A stretch of DNA of 64,000 nt, from contig JAHQIW010001317.1 of the NCBI GenBank assembly GCA_019055375.1, positions 1-64,000 of the forward strand, in the 5' to 3' direction. Made by a program: the position numbers and the translations under genes. The notes below the pieces were generated by a model. The model made no database searches, was not told the DNA's origin, and saw only the letters and a list, made by a program, of their open reading frames with translations. This stretch comes from Parelaphostrongylus tenuis (lineage: Eukaryota > Nematoda > Chromadorea > Rhabditida > Metastrongylidae). The number at the start of each line of letters is the position of its first letter. The first letter of the stretch is position 1. Shown here piece after piece: positions 44,507 through 55,975 of this stretch.

Positions 44507-44772
44507 AACTGGGTGGTGAGTAAAAATGCGGGCTTAGGCAGGAATCGAATCCACCTTCCATCCATACCGGGGGCGCGTGCTACTACCATTACACCACAGA
44601 GGCACATTCCACCAGTAGTCATTCTTCAGCATCTCTATGCTAGCTATCAGCCACTAACCTTTAGCAGATTCAGTGGTGTAGTAGTACTAGCACGCGTCCC
44701 GCTATGGATGAAACGCTGGTTCGATTCCCGTTTAAGACCGCGTTTTTTGCTCACCACTCAATTTTCTTAGGT
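44507..44772. mobile_element. fold-back element with 105-bp tRNA-like arms (best copy)
   Basis: Left arm from CCTAAGAAAACTGGGTGGTG; the right arm ends CACCACTCAATTTTCTTAGG. The arms are inverted copies over about 105 bp, roughly 80-85 percent alike by eye. Each carries a tRNA-like core: A box TGGTGTAGTAGTACTAGC and B box GCTGGTTCGATTCCCG on the right. The middle, about 55 bp, contains CATCTCTATGCTAGCTATCA, which recurs in the copy at 55449-55641 with the same relation to the right end inverted. Confidence 0.75.
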
Positions 44773-45289
44773 ACATATGAATTTTTGTATAGTTTAAGAA
44801 GAATCGTTCAGTACTGAGTAAAGGTGCACTGGTTGCAAAAACTTCCATGACCGCTTCCGCTCATACTCAATCAAAGGTCTTGACCAAATCAGTAAAAGCG
44901 AGACGTAACTGGTGAAAAGCCGAATCAAAGTGTTGATGAGATCTGGCGGTGCGTTCTTCAGGTGTTCTGATCTTCCCATGTCTAAAACAGGTCATGTTCT
45001 ATGCATCGCCGACGAAATGGAGTGTCGCACTTTGAAAGGGAGGACCACTGGAGCGACAAATCCATCCTAACTCATTTATATGACGGTGAAAGGACAGGAC
45101 CGCTAAAGACGTCCTGGTATTGATAATGAAAAATCTTTTCCTTCGCCTTTCCAAATGCTATAACTTTTCCTTCAGGCCGCTGGAGTGCAATCACTTTGGT
45201 TGTGTGATAGGTCAAAAAAATCGCTCCGTTTTCGTTCTTCATGCGGTTTTTGCAATAAAATTGTATGATTTTGATATCATTCAATTGCA

Positions 45290-45600
45290 CATTTTCTTGT
45301 GAACATTTGAGTGTACAATTTACCTATACTTGCTCTGAGATGAAGCTGTCTTGGGAACGAATTTGCTCCCTATTTGCTCACGAATGGCGCTTAGGAGAAA
45401 ATATTAGTGAAGCGGTGGGCCATTTCCCCTACGCGCTTTAGAGGTATACGTAATAAGCGAATTTGTTTCCAAAACAGCTTCATTTCAAAGCAAGTATAGG
45501 CAAGTTCTTTATCAAAATTCGCTAAAAAATTAGCAATTGAACCATATCAAAATCATTAAATTTCACTGCATAAGTCATACTGAAAGAACGAGGTGGCACA
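45290..45600. mobile_element. MITE inserted in the second RTE copy
   Basis: The left part CCTATACTTGCTCTGAGATG with AAGCTGTCTTGGGAACGAAT is mirrored at the right by GCGAATTTGTTTCC and CATTTCAAAGCAAGTATAGG. Related to 4940-5260. RTE sequence continues on both sides. Confidence 0.6.
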
Positions 45601-47171
45601 AGATACCCAGAGAACCTATTAGATGGCGAACTTACAGTGCGCCTTGCAAATGCCCTCCTTATCTTTTGTAGGTTCGGTCATATCCGCTGTTTTTGTCCTT
45701 TCGAGATCTTCCTTTGTCGCCTTGCTGCAGCCTTTCAGAGGTTCAGACATGAGGTTTCGGTTGACTGTAGCTCGTGCTATTCCACGTTGACGTATCAGCA
45801 CTAGTGTTTGTGGAGATGAGCGCCTGTTACTCACTTTAAGACTCCCCGCTTTTATAGTGATAACGTGAACGTGACTAATATGCCAACTGTATCGCGCTGA
45901 TGATGTTGATAAAGGTATCTTCCCAAGAGTCGACTGATGATCTAGATACATCCAATTCATGATGGTGCTAGGATCCTGTTGTTCAAATTTAGTAGTTTTC
46001 TCGTCTAACTTTTGCGAGAATTAGAACGTTGTGCGAAGGAGATGATGATGTGAGTCCGCGTAAAAATTAGGAACAACAGCGACATCGGTTAGGTAGAATT
46101 TTCGATTTATCAGGATGTAGTCTATTTCTCTATGGAACTCTCCATTGAGAGGCTTTCCCGTCCATCGCTGAGAAAGAGGTTTGTGGAATTGTATGTTACC
46201 ATGGATGATTTTGGTCTTCATGAGAAAGTCAGATAGCCTCTAGTGCATTCGTTCCATCCTAGCCCTTGGGTCCAAATGAGCGTTCATTACGCGCTCTCCT
46301 AGGTCCAGTTCTCGCCTTAAGATCTCCATCAGTAACTTTGAAGAATGCATGGTTTCCTTCGAAAAACTTTTTAAGGGTCATATTGAACGCTCCGATTTCG
46401 TTTTCGATTCAGCTTGATTTTTGTGCGTGAACAACAAAGATAGTCAAATCTCACATTGATCGACATAGGTTCACTGGTTTGTTAGATGTTTTTTCTGTCT
46501 CAACAAAGTTGACGACATCGTACTTGATCACTTTTGCTGCGTTACAGATCTTCTGTAGAATATTCGGGTGCAAGTGTACATGCGTAATAGGTAGGATCGT
46601 CATTCTATCTCGGTCCGATTTTGGCAGCCTAATTTGGTCCTGAGATTTTAGCCGCCTCTTTGTGTTCCACATACCTGAAGCTGCTCTACAGGACACTTTC
46701 GAGTTTAGGAGAGTGATGTTCAGTTTTGTCACCGTTTTTAGGTTTGATACTCGCATAGCTTGCTAGGCTGTATACGTGTATACCCGTCTACTTCCCAACC
46801 TCTTCACGATAGGCTTTTGACCAGACTCGTAGAAATAGAGGCCTTTCACATCGTTGCTGCAGAAACAGGGAAATACTCACCTGAATCAATCTACGTCACC
46901 GTACACGGCCGCTTTTGGTTCGCCTTCAATTCCCCTATTTACCATCTCAGTACGCGTCATGTACCCATGCTAAAGGTCACAAATACATTTCGAAATTCAA
47001 CAGGCAGTGCATTCTGCTGCAACAATTATTCGAGACGTACGTAAAATTATACGCTTCAAATTACGTTTTGTAATCTGTGAGACCGCTGGGACGAAGAGAC
47101 AACATCACCCAGTTTAAAATAAAATCTTTTCTCCATTCAATAATGTCACAATTAGCGTTATATAATTTGCT

Positions 47172-47349
47172 TTGAAAAAGAAGGTTTATCTAATTACTCT
47201 CATGTCCTTCAAATCCGAATCGGTAGACCCTGAATATAATGTCCAAGAGAAGTTTCGAATTACCATAAATGCGGCGATAGCACAATATACATTGACAGTG
47301 TTCTATCACCACTTTTCAGTTTATGAAACACGGCTGTTAGGTACAAAAT
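47172..47349. other. no supported gene
   Basis: An AT-rich open frame on + (47172-47408, 78 codons) runs into the palindromic element and has no splice or family support. Confidence 0.4.
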
Positions 47350-47680
47350 TGACCCATGGCATCGACTGTTTTCAAAAGCTCGCAGTAAACATTCAACAAA
47401 AATTTTGAAGAATGCTTAAAGCCTCTTCCGAGGTTGCTACGCTAGAGCTATACACGCCTGTTTTGGAGGTCTCGCCCCCTCTGCTATCACCACATGTGCC
47501 TCCCTCCTTAGTAGAATGTAGGGCTCAATGTGGGGCGCGAGCTACCGACGAGGAGGCGAGACCTCCGAAACACGCGTGTATAGCTCTGGCGCCCCAACCT
47601 TGAGTGAGGCTTAAAACATTCTTAAAAATTTATATCGAATGTTTATTGCAAGGTTTTGAAACAGCCGATGCAATGGATCA
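47350..47680. repeat. palindromic element with GC-rich arms
   Basis: The arm with GAATGCTTAAAGCCTCTTCC, GCTATACACGCCTGTTTTGG and AGGTCTCGCCCCC is mirrored by GGCGAGACCTCCGAAACACG, CGTGTATAGCTCTGG and GAGGCTTAAAACATTC. Relatives at 13905-14185 and 31250-31400. The short ORF inside is a by-product. Confidence 0.65.
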
Positions 47681-47799
47681 ACTTCATCTTTGTCGATATG
47701 GAGACATACAGCCTTTCGTTGCCTTGAATAAAGATAAGATTACAGCGAATCCGTCTACCCTTCTTCCACTTTTTGCCTGTTGCCTTCGACATTCTTCTA

Positions 47800-48250
47800 A
47801 TTGTCGCATGACGACAGTCAAAATCGCCGGCGGCCGCTCTATAGTCAAAATCGGATCTCCTCGTTTGCTTCGATGGCCGTCTCTCGACAGACTTTGCGTG
47901 TTTACCTGTGCACAGATCCTTGCGCTTCGGAAAGGTTGATGTTCTCGAAGGCGGTCTGCACATCGCGTCCGAATTCGCATTCGTAAAGCAGCGAACTGCG
48001 ATAAAGGCTTCGTTGAGCAGCTATAATGCGGTAAGCATGCTCAAATTTGGCTAAAAACGGAAGATAAGAATTTCTGCGCAAAGCGGTATTGATTTCTCCA
48101 AAAGATGACACAAATTTGTTCAAGCTGACGGTACATACTTTTAATAATGTTGTTAAGGAATTATAGTCATTTCTGGTTAATAAATGTGGTGTTCATTGCT
48201 CTGGTGCCATAACGTATACAAAGTGTAATGACTTCGTGTCGGCTCGTAGA
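47800..48250 (+). pseudogene. mariner-type transposase fragment with 3' terminal repeat
   Basis: Near 48060-48130 the + translation gives I-S-A-Q-S-G-I-D-F, then H-K-F-V-Q-A-D-G-T-Y-F, the decayed C-terminus of a mariner transposase. It is followed by the terminal block CTGGTTAATAAATGTGGTG, as in the copy at 51160. Earlier sequence resembles 50720-51000 in blocks (ATTGTCGCATGAC). Confidence 0.5.
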
Positions 48251-48944
48251 GAAATATTATATTGCTAAACAGTGATAGAAAGTGGGTTCCGAGAGTAAGA
48301 GAAGTTCAGGAGTTTTTGAATGGTTCTATCCTAACAAGCAAAATTTCGGACTATCACGAGCGACCACACTGCTGGCATAGTGTACACTGGAAACGATCGC
48401 CGTATATTTAATGCAACGGCTCGAATTGCACACAAGTTGTCAGCGAAATCTATGATAAAAAGAAGGAGTGGTGGCAATTCATAAGTGGCTACGACACTGT
48501 CGACGTAGAGTTTTCTTCTCAGCTCATCAGGACTCGATCAGGGACTACCTGTTTTTTCATCGAAGGACTCCAAATTCATAGTACGCTTTGCACCTGTCTG
48601 AGAAATGCGCGTAGAACCTCCATTGTTACGAATAATTTGCTCGAAAGATTAAAGTGTTGACTGATGTGGTTTTGATCTACTTCATGAACCTTAGCAAAGG
48701 GCATTGCCATTTGAGGCTACTCACTCAGCGCTGCTGCCTTTCGGGGAGAGAAACTCGAATATTCGCAGTGACGAAGGAGAAAAATTGTCGGGACGCTACC
48801 TGAGTGACAAATTTGTGCAAATTTCTACAAGCTAAACCTAACTTGGAAAACATAACCTACGTAACCTAAAAAAACTATTTATCATCAACGTTGATTTAAT
48901 ATTGCGCGATTAAAGAAATTTCACCTAATGTCTTCCATGAAAAA

Positions 48945-49110
48945 TTCACTTATCACCTGTCATCCATTGACTGTCGAGATTCGAGCAGGCCTCAGTAAAC
49001 TTTTCACTTCTCGTTATCATGTACAAAAATAATTCAGTGTCTTCTGTTTGCTCTGAAGATTTTCTAAGAACCATATTGCTTGTCTAGAGATTTCGAATCA
49101 AGTTGTTCAA
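48945..49110 (-). mobile_element. RTE-type LINE 3' tail fragment
   Basis: TTATCACCTGTCATCC and GACTGTCGAGATTCGAGC match the 3' ends at 36705-36770 and 43990-44040. Confidence 0.55.
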
Positions 49111-50700
49111 ATGGCACTAGAATGCAGACTCACTGATGGAAATTTCCAACAAAAGTTTTGCCATGTCACTGAAATCATTTTTGCAAGTTGAAGGTAAGAA
49201 AGACTCACGATATAAACCGAAAAAATCTATTTAACAAATCCCCGCTAATGTATGATTCGTCTAGGTGTTTGCCAGTGAACTATCCAATTGTCCAGATCAC
49301 ATTCTAGAATAGCTCACTTTTCTCTCCTCCAAGTTGCTCGAAAAACACCATATTTGAAGGATCTTAGTGACATGATTTCAGCATCTGATCAATCGCCTTC
49401 CTGCTATGCTTCACACATCATCGTAATTAATCATCAATGGTACCCTCTGCGCATGCGTTTATGATCACTCATCGTCACCTCATGCCGGCTTTTCAAACTC
49501 CTCACCACCTCATTTTCAAAAAAAGGAATGCACCTACTATCATAGTTCCGTTTGCCAATTCGATAGTCACTGATTCTTTACTACATATCAACCAAGTTTC
49601 AATGCGGATGATGAATGGGAAGGAAACACAGAGTCGAAAAATTGAGGTTGGAGTCGCTTATTCGCCGTTTGTCCACTAAATCCTCAACCATCTATAAAGT
49701 TGTCAATGCGCTCACATTTTTTTTCATTTAGACCTTAAATAATGTTGTTAAGCAATGATAGTCACTTCTGGTTGATAAATTGGTGTTTATTACTATAGTG
49801 TCAAAACGTATTCAAAAATCTAATAACTTTGTGTCTGCTCATTAATTCACTCAATTCACTCTTCGTGTTCAGTTGTCAGCACTGTCAGCCTGAGGCAAAA
49901 TTGATGCTTAGAGAGCAGTCATTGGTTCACCCATGACTCTGTCTACAGGATCAAATTTCAGAAAAGAAGCTAGACAGGCTTTTCAAAAAAAAAATTAGCG
50001 TTATACACTAGAGCTCGGCATTTGAAAGCACTTTGAAGAGACATTGATACAAAAATTATATGTTTGAACAGTCAGTGTACTGATTATATAACATCAAAAT
50101 CGAAATACACGAATAGGTAATCTAATATATCTAACAAATTGGCAATGGATAGCTAAAGATTATATAAACCATTAGAAATGGCGATTACTTTCGGCTGGCG
50201 AGAGGTTCGGACGACTACGAAGAGATACTGGGCGGTGCGAGCTGAAATGATAATGTGGTACTTATATAGCAAAATTTCATCTTACAAGGAGCCTTTTCTT
50301 GTAGCTGCAAAGTGAAATTTAACTAAAAAAAACTTCCATGATAGTTTTTCAATGGAGAATGTTCATACGTTTTGACGGTTTCCATATTTCAAAAAAACCG
50401 CATCGTTGCTTCGTATTTAAAATTCTTATTGACACTGAACAAGAGAGGGAAAGTCAAAAGGGTGTTGGTATAATGTTCCCTGAGATGAATACCGAAAACA
50501 TCCGCCGAAAAGTTTGCGTCAAATAGCTGTATTCGCTGCTGGTAACAATATATAAATCACGGAAACAACACGCTGTTTGAAGCGGGCTATGAATAAAGAT
50601 CCAGAGGACAAAACAAAGAGAAAATGTGCTGTGATTATATGAAGTCTTATCAGAAAATTGGCACTAGGGCAACAAACACCAAGTTTATTAATCAGAATTC
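49111..50700. other. no supported gene
   Basis: AT-rich. A mariner-type right terminal block (TCTGGTTGATAAATTGGTG) lies at about 49760-49820. Open frames on + at 49437-49679 and 50338-50526 have no splice or family support. The latter (K-I-L-I-D-T-E-Q-E-R-E) has the better composition. Confidence 0.45.
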
Positions 50701-51235
50701 ATTATAACACAGTGTTCTGCTGATTGTCGCATGACCACAATCAAAATCATCGACCAACTATTCGATAGTCAGAGTCGGATCCTATTCAATTGTTTTCAAT
50801 GACAGCCTTTCGATCAACTTCGCGTCACTGTGCAGTGAGCAGATGGTCCTTCAAGTTGGTGTTGCCGGCGAGAAATTCAGTAAAGAAGAGCTGTTGGCCT
50901 GGACACAAATCTTTGAGCCTTTGCCGAGATGATGTTCGTGAAGGCGTTGTGTGCCTCGTGTCCCAATCCTTACTCATAAAGCAGCAAATTGCCATAAAGG
51001 CATTGCTGCGCGGCCATGATGTGGCAAGTATGAAGATACTTGGTACCAAAAGAAACCTCAGAAAATTTTGCACAAACGGTGTTGATGTGCTGTCTGAGAG
51101 ATGGCAGAAATGTACTTATGCTAAAGGCACATATCTTTGATAGTGTTGTTAACCAATCCTACTTACTTCTGGTTGATAAATTTGGTGTTGATTGCTCTAG
51201 TGCCAAACCATGTGAAAAGACCTAATTGCTATGAT
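50700..51235 (+). pseudogene. mariner-type transposase fragment with 3' terminal repeat
   Basis: The + frame ends with F-C-T-N-G-V-D-V-L-S-E-R-W-Q-K-C, the family's conserved ERWQKC ending, then stop at 51140. The block CTGGTTGATAAATTTGGTG and AAACCATGTGAAAAGACC follow, the terminal repeat shared with the MITE at 7592. The catalytic region is missing or unrecognisable. Confidence 0.65.
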
Positions 51236-52009
51236 CATGCAAGTGACTTCTAAAATTGTAACACAGCTTAATGCTAAAAGAATCGTCGATTAAAAAGGAG
51301 TCCTTGCAAAGATGACAAATGTGAGAAAGGGTACGTTATGCCACGCATCGATGTCAACTTTGATCTGCATCAGCAGTGATATCACTGATAATTTCATGAC
51401 TTAAGCGTCATTCTCGTAACATCCGCTCTATCCACAGCTTCGCATTAAAATCAGAATAATTTCATGAATTAAGAGTAAGCATCCTGGCAAATAAGATCCT
51501 CGTTCTTCTGTTTGGCTCTCAAACTGGGCAAAAGCACTCGATATAAATCTGAAAAAACTTGGCGATTTTTCCTCTAGGTGTTGAAGAAAGTTTGGGTTTC
51601 TGTTCGTGTTATGGAATGAATTATAATATAGTGTACTAGAAAGTCATACCTTAGCCGAGCAAAAAAAGCAAATGGACTATGAAACATAAATTTTATTTTC
51701 ATTACTACAATATACGTAAAAGACCTTTTTATTGAATGGATACAGATTCCAAATTGCCGAGAGTTGAGACTGCGAATAACTACCGAAACTCTAAGAAATC
51801 AACTTATTTCAGCGAAAATTTGAGGGACGTTTTTCCTTTCTCGCTCACCAGATTACAATCTCTGCTTGGAGCAGGAACCTGGTTGTAGAACACAAGCGCC
51901 AAGTACAAGCGCGCTAACGTATATAGGTAACAACAAATTGTAGAAAAAGCTCTGCCGCGCTGACTGAAAAAGTGGATTTCACACATGAATCTTGTGCGAA
52001 TTTAACCTC

Positions 52010-52395
52010 ATCGGAAAACTCGTTTTCTTGCACATCAAATTAGTATATCATTTGTCTACGCAACATAGAAAAAGGAACTGTTCAAAGAAAATATACGTCT
52101 GCTGCTCCACTTCTGTTACAAATTGGGTGTCAACGCTTCTGAGGCTCGTCGACAAATCTGCAAACCGCACGGTGGCGGAATCAGTGATATTTATAGAGCT
52201 CAGCGTTGTTTCAAAACACTCCTTAAAGAAGGAAAACGATTTACCGACCAGCTAAGGGAGCGGTGTCCACGAGAGGTCGATTGTCAAGCAGCCATCCATG
52301 GAACTGAAGAAGATCCATCGAAGAGTTGTCAGATCTTGGCTGACGAGTTTGTTTGTGTCTCAATAACAATTTGGCACAATTTCCTGTCTTGACGT
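52010..52395 (+). pseudogene. mariner-type transposase N-terminal fragment
   Basis: The + frame 52123-52392 shows the paired-like HTH region: N-A-S-E-A-R-R-Q-I-C, then A-Q-R-C-F-K-T-L-L-K-E-G, then E-V-D-C-Q-A-A-I, then E-E-D-P-S-K-S-C-Q-I-L-A. This matches the N-terminus of the family. No catalytic half follows. The R-F (usual RW) change and broken start show decay. Confidence 0.7.
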
Positions 52396-52399
52396 CGAA

Positions 52400-53018
52400 G
52401 GTGACTAACCTGACTATTAATTTGCTTTTTGTAAGGTCAACCGGCTTGCAGATAAATTTTTTCTTTGCATTTCGATATAATAACAAAGCCTATCTACAAC
52501 CTATCATATTACTGCTCATATAGGAAAGGGAGGGAGGGGGGGGGGGGCTACTTTTCCGTTATCCGCACCCTGCTTCAACTCATTAAAAGCGACGAGTTTT
52601 TTCCCCCAGAGTTTTATAGTCTTCGATAGTTTACGTCTCATTTTTCCCCTGCATTTGATTTTTCATAGGGCCTCTTTGACGTCGTAACAGTGAAATGAAA
52701 TTTTCTTTTACACTCGGGCATTGGTCTCTAGACAAAACGTTTAGTACTAAACTTCTAGTAATCATTCGATAGCTTGAAACCAAGAGGAGAGCTTCTCTTT
52801 CGAGGCGCATTTATTTTCGAATAGGGTTGTGTATCGATGACGCGATTGATTCATCGCTCAGCTGCTTTCACATGAGGCCTGACGATCGGATTTATTTGAC
52901 GATATGGAATGAATATAAGAAGTCTAAGCTTGCAGAACAATAGGAAAGGTTATTTTTAATTCTACAAAAGACCTAAAAGATCGCAAAAAAATTGAAAAAA
53001 TTCTAAAACAAATGACAG
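52400..53018. other. no supported gene; G-run and R1 repeat
   Basis: A G-rich run at about 52528-52548 and an R1 unit at 52680-52800 (GTAATCATTCGATAGCTTG). Confidence 0.5.
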
Positions 53019-53585
53019 AAACACGTGTGAATATGAGTCGAGTGTGAAACAGTTTGAGCGGTTGAATGGCAACTATAATTCAAACAAGAGCTTAGTTCCT
53101 AGGAGAATGAAACAGGCTGTGGATGACGGTAAAGTACCAGAAGGAGATGGTTAGTTGTGTGAAACACAGATTGAATCCTCTAGGACAGACACATTTGGCA
53201 ACTAATTCGTTATTCAGGGAATAGGTCACATGGCTCTGTAAATACTCGACTCAAAACCCCTGTTGATGACGGTACATGGGCATTGGTAATCTAAAAGTTA
53301 ACAACCAGATAAATAAGTAGCAAAATGATCCAATTCTAAACGATCCCCTATTGAATGCCAATCATGTCGGCTCTCTACTGTCTCTACCAAGGTCCATTTA
53401 TTTCGACAAAACAAGATAAAGTGAAGTTATTAAATGTGAATATGCATTCTTATGCAGTAATGGCTGACACTGTAATACAGATATATCCCTTTGCGGACGA
53501 TGAGAGTGATTATGACCCTCAGCTGGGCGCGCCGTTCGGAAGGTTACGAAGAGTGGCACGTGTTTCCATTAAGAATCTGGATTGA
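53019..53585 (+). CDS. 3' end of an unidentified gene, three exons
   Basis: Exons 53019-53149 (or from 53053), 53218-53271 and 53458-53585 join in phase (1, then 1) with donors GTTAGT and GTACAT. Acceptors are ACAAATGACAG or TGTGAAACAG, TTATTCAG and CTTATGCAG. Both introns are short (68 and 186 bases), typical of nematode genes. The first exon encodes a basic segment (S-L-V-P-R-R-M-K-Q-A-V-D-D-G-K) and the second is Asn/Arg-rich. The last has V-I-Q-I-Y-P-F-A-D-D-E-S-D-Y-D then a basic end, V-S-I-K-N-L-D, TGA. AATAAA lies 124 bases on. The protein looks largely disordered. I do not recognise it, and it shows no link to the RhoGAP gene downstream. Confidence 0.6.
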
Positions 53586-53689
53586 TTAACTTTTCAGAGA
53601 AAAGATTATCAGCAGGAAGCGATAGCATATCACTGATAAGGCTCCTGTTTTTGTGGTTTAAGCGAGATTAGCGCTAATGCTTTACAAAG

Positions 53690-55440
53690 TCTTGCCTCTT
53701 TCAAGGAAAATAAAAAACCACACCCTTGCGAAAAAGAAGTATATTTTCGACTGTTGTTAAACAATTTCTTCCATCTTCTTGATATCTTGTTGTCAGTCGA
53801 TAGTTTGAAAAATTCTAATCCTAATACTAAGCTTGTTGTCTGAAAGTAATTCCATAGTACTCTCTAATCATGCATGAAAGATTAGGTCTTTCTATCGCAA
53901 TCCAATTTTTCTAGAACTTCTCGGATTTTTTGGGATTATATAACTAGAATTCGTTTCTTGTAAACTTTTTTCGAAAGAAACTTAAAGTATCTTTGTTACA
54001 ACTTTTATGAACGTAATTTTAAAATGAATAACGCCCGAATGTCTTAAAATCCTAACTTTCGAAACAAGAAATCCCATTTTGAGGACTGTGCTCGTAAACC
54101 CTTGGCTTTTTGTAAAGACCTATTCTGCGACATCATTAGTATTTCTTCGTTGGCCAAAATTACGTGACTTTGAACTATGTATTTTGTTCCCTAAAAGGTT
54201 TTTTTACCGCAACATTTGAAACAAAATTTTGACTCACATTCAAGAAATTCTCTCCGGACAATGTTTTTTCTATAAACATTCAGTGTTCATTCGATAGTGG
54301 ATATCTCAGTGATTTTACGCGCATACTTTATTTTTGGAGAAGACTCCTAAGAGAGCTGTGACAGTGAGAAGAATATTGGCTTTCTCACCCCAAAAGGTGA
54401 TAATTTGCGACATTGGACCCCAAATCACCGAGTCTTTGGTAACGTATCAGCTAACTGCAAAACGTAAACTTCTTTTGATTGCTAAAATACAATAAGAAGT
54501 TTCTTTAAAAAGCAAAGATACTATGGGAGTGATGAAAATTTGAGCTATCGAAGAATTATTGAAAGTCCATGGAAAAAGCTTTCTTCAGTGGGAGATGCTC
54601 GAGTGTTAAAGATATTTCAATTCTAACAGTTAGAGCGTATTAGGCATGTTATTTTGAAAATGAAGTATACCACCAAAATTCTTGACATTCTAACCACCAA
54701 GTGGCTATTATAACTCCAAAAAAATAACAAACCCTGTTTTCCCAAAAGGTCAAAACTGTATTCAGACATCGAAAATCATCCAAATTTCAGAAATCTAATC
54801 TTCTGTTGTCTGTCACAGCACTTCGTGAAGTTCTTTTTTGAAAACATATATACTGTTAAAATTGCTAAGATTCGCCCTATCTAATAATCATTATCTGCTT
54901 ACGAAATAGCCTTTATCCGGCGAGAAATGCTTAAATGTGAAGCAAAACTTACGGGAGGCAACCGCTATACCTCCATCTATTCCTCGCATACGATAGGCAT
55001 CAATAAAGAATTCAATCGAAATCACGCACTGATCTGAGCAATGAAGATCTGAACTGCACTAATAATCAAAAAAATATTGAGAAATACCGATGAAGTAGGT
55101 TCACATGCAGTAAGCAGTACTATTTTTGACGAAATGATAATTATTTTCCAATTTTCAGATAACATGATGACTTCTATGCACTTTATGCAATCAAGTACAA
55201 GGAATCTGAAGGAATTGGGAGATGAATTTGATTGAATTGTAGATAAGTGTAAAAAAATGTCGTAGAAATGTTCAATAAAGCCTCTAAACACAGCCTTTCT
55301 ATGAATATTTGTTTTTCCCTTTGATAGTGTGAAATGTCAGTGGAACAATTACGTTATTCCTAGTAAAAATAACCTTATTGAAGTCTGTTTTTTCATCCAA
55401 TTTCTAATGTTTTCGACTGCATTTTTCGCTGTGGTGCGAT
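53690..55440. repeat. R1 dispersed repeats, no gene seen
   Basis: R1 phrases at 54210-54240 and 54275-54310 (CATTCGATAGTGGATATCTC) and related sequence around them. AATAAA at 53709-53714 may be the poly(A) signal of the preceding gene. A - strand frame at 55022-55291 ends in a hydrophobic run but has no other support. Confidence 0.45.
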
Positions 55441-55448
55441 GTTTCCAA

Positions 55449-55641
55449 TACACCTAAGAGAACTGAGTGGTGAACAAAAGATGTTTTGTCGCTGATAGCT
55501 AACATAGAGATGTTGAAGAATGAGTGGTGGTGCAAATGTGCCTAGGTGGTGCAGTGGTGAGGCAGGCGTCTCCGGATATGATGAAACGCCGGTTCGATTC
55601 CCGTCTGAGGCGTATTTTTGTTCACCACTCAATTCTCTTAG
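55449..55641. mobile_element. fold-back element, internally deleted copy
   Basis: Ends CCTAAGAGAACTGAGTGGTG and CACCACTCAATTCTCTTAG are inverted. The right arm keeps the tRNA-like core (GTGGTGCAGTGGTGAGGC, GCCGGTTCGATTCCCG). The left arm is reduced to about 35 bp, followed directly by the family's middle block. Sister of 44507-44772. Confidence 0.7.
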
Positions 55642-55854
55642 CTGTTCTATCACAGCTGACATTTACTCAAACAGACATGCAGTCTCAGAACACGATATTG
55701 TTTTGATGTGACCTCATTCCAAGAGAAATCCCAAGTGGATCTCAGTAGATCAATACGTATAATAGATAACTTATGTAATTTGTAGAATAGAAAACTTTAT
55801 TTTGGCCCTCTTACAATAGTATTCGTTTTATAATCAAATGTACAAACATAGAGC

Positions 55855-55975
55855 CCATGTGGAGCAATGGTTAGAGGTGCTCTGCGTTGCACGCAGGGTT
55901 GCTCGACCGATCTCGCGCTCATGGCTCACAAAGCCATCCATCTCTTGGGTCGGTGAATGGACCCATCGGGGTCGT
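55855..55975 (+). repeat. SINE, family 1, 5' half
   Basis: GTGGAGCAATGGTTAGAGGT head, GATCTCGCGCTCATGGCTC and CTTGGGTCGGTGAATGG. The rest is missing, and R1 sequence follows. Confidence 0.65.

Larger units (their letters stand above)
43990..46970 (-). mobile_element. RTE-type LINE, second copy, heavily degraded
   Basis: The 3' end (ATCACCTGTGTCTCCG) is at 43990 and the 5' end is near 46970, parallel in sequence to 36705-41235. Recognisable pieces are the C-terminal region (44150-44420), the linker/RT start (45070-45240 and 45619-45960, R-R-S-S-P-Q-T-L-V-L-I-R-Q-R) and the endonuclease (46021-46756, E-I-D-Y-I-L-I-N-R-K-F). Most of the RT core is deleted. It is interrupted by a fold-back element at 44507-44772 and a MITE at about 45290-45600. 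Confidence 0.75.

Noticed and set aside
53053..53149. A second RhoGAP exon suggested by R-R-M-K-Q-A-V-D-D-G-K
   Set aside because: It resembles R-R-M-K-A-A-F-D-A-G in the RhoGAP exon at 58.8 kb, but no Arg-finger motif precedes it and the following exons are not RhoGAP-like.
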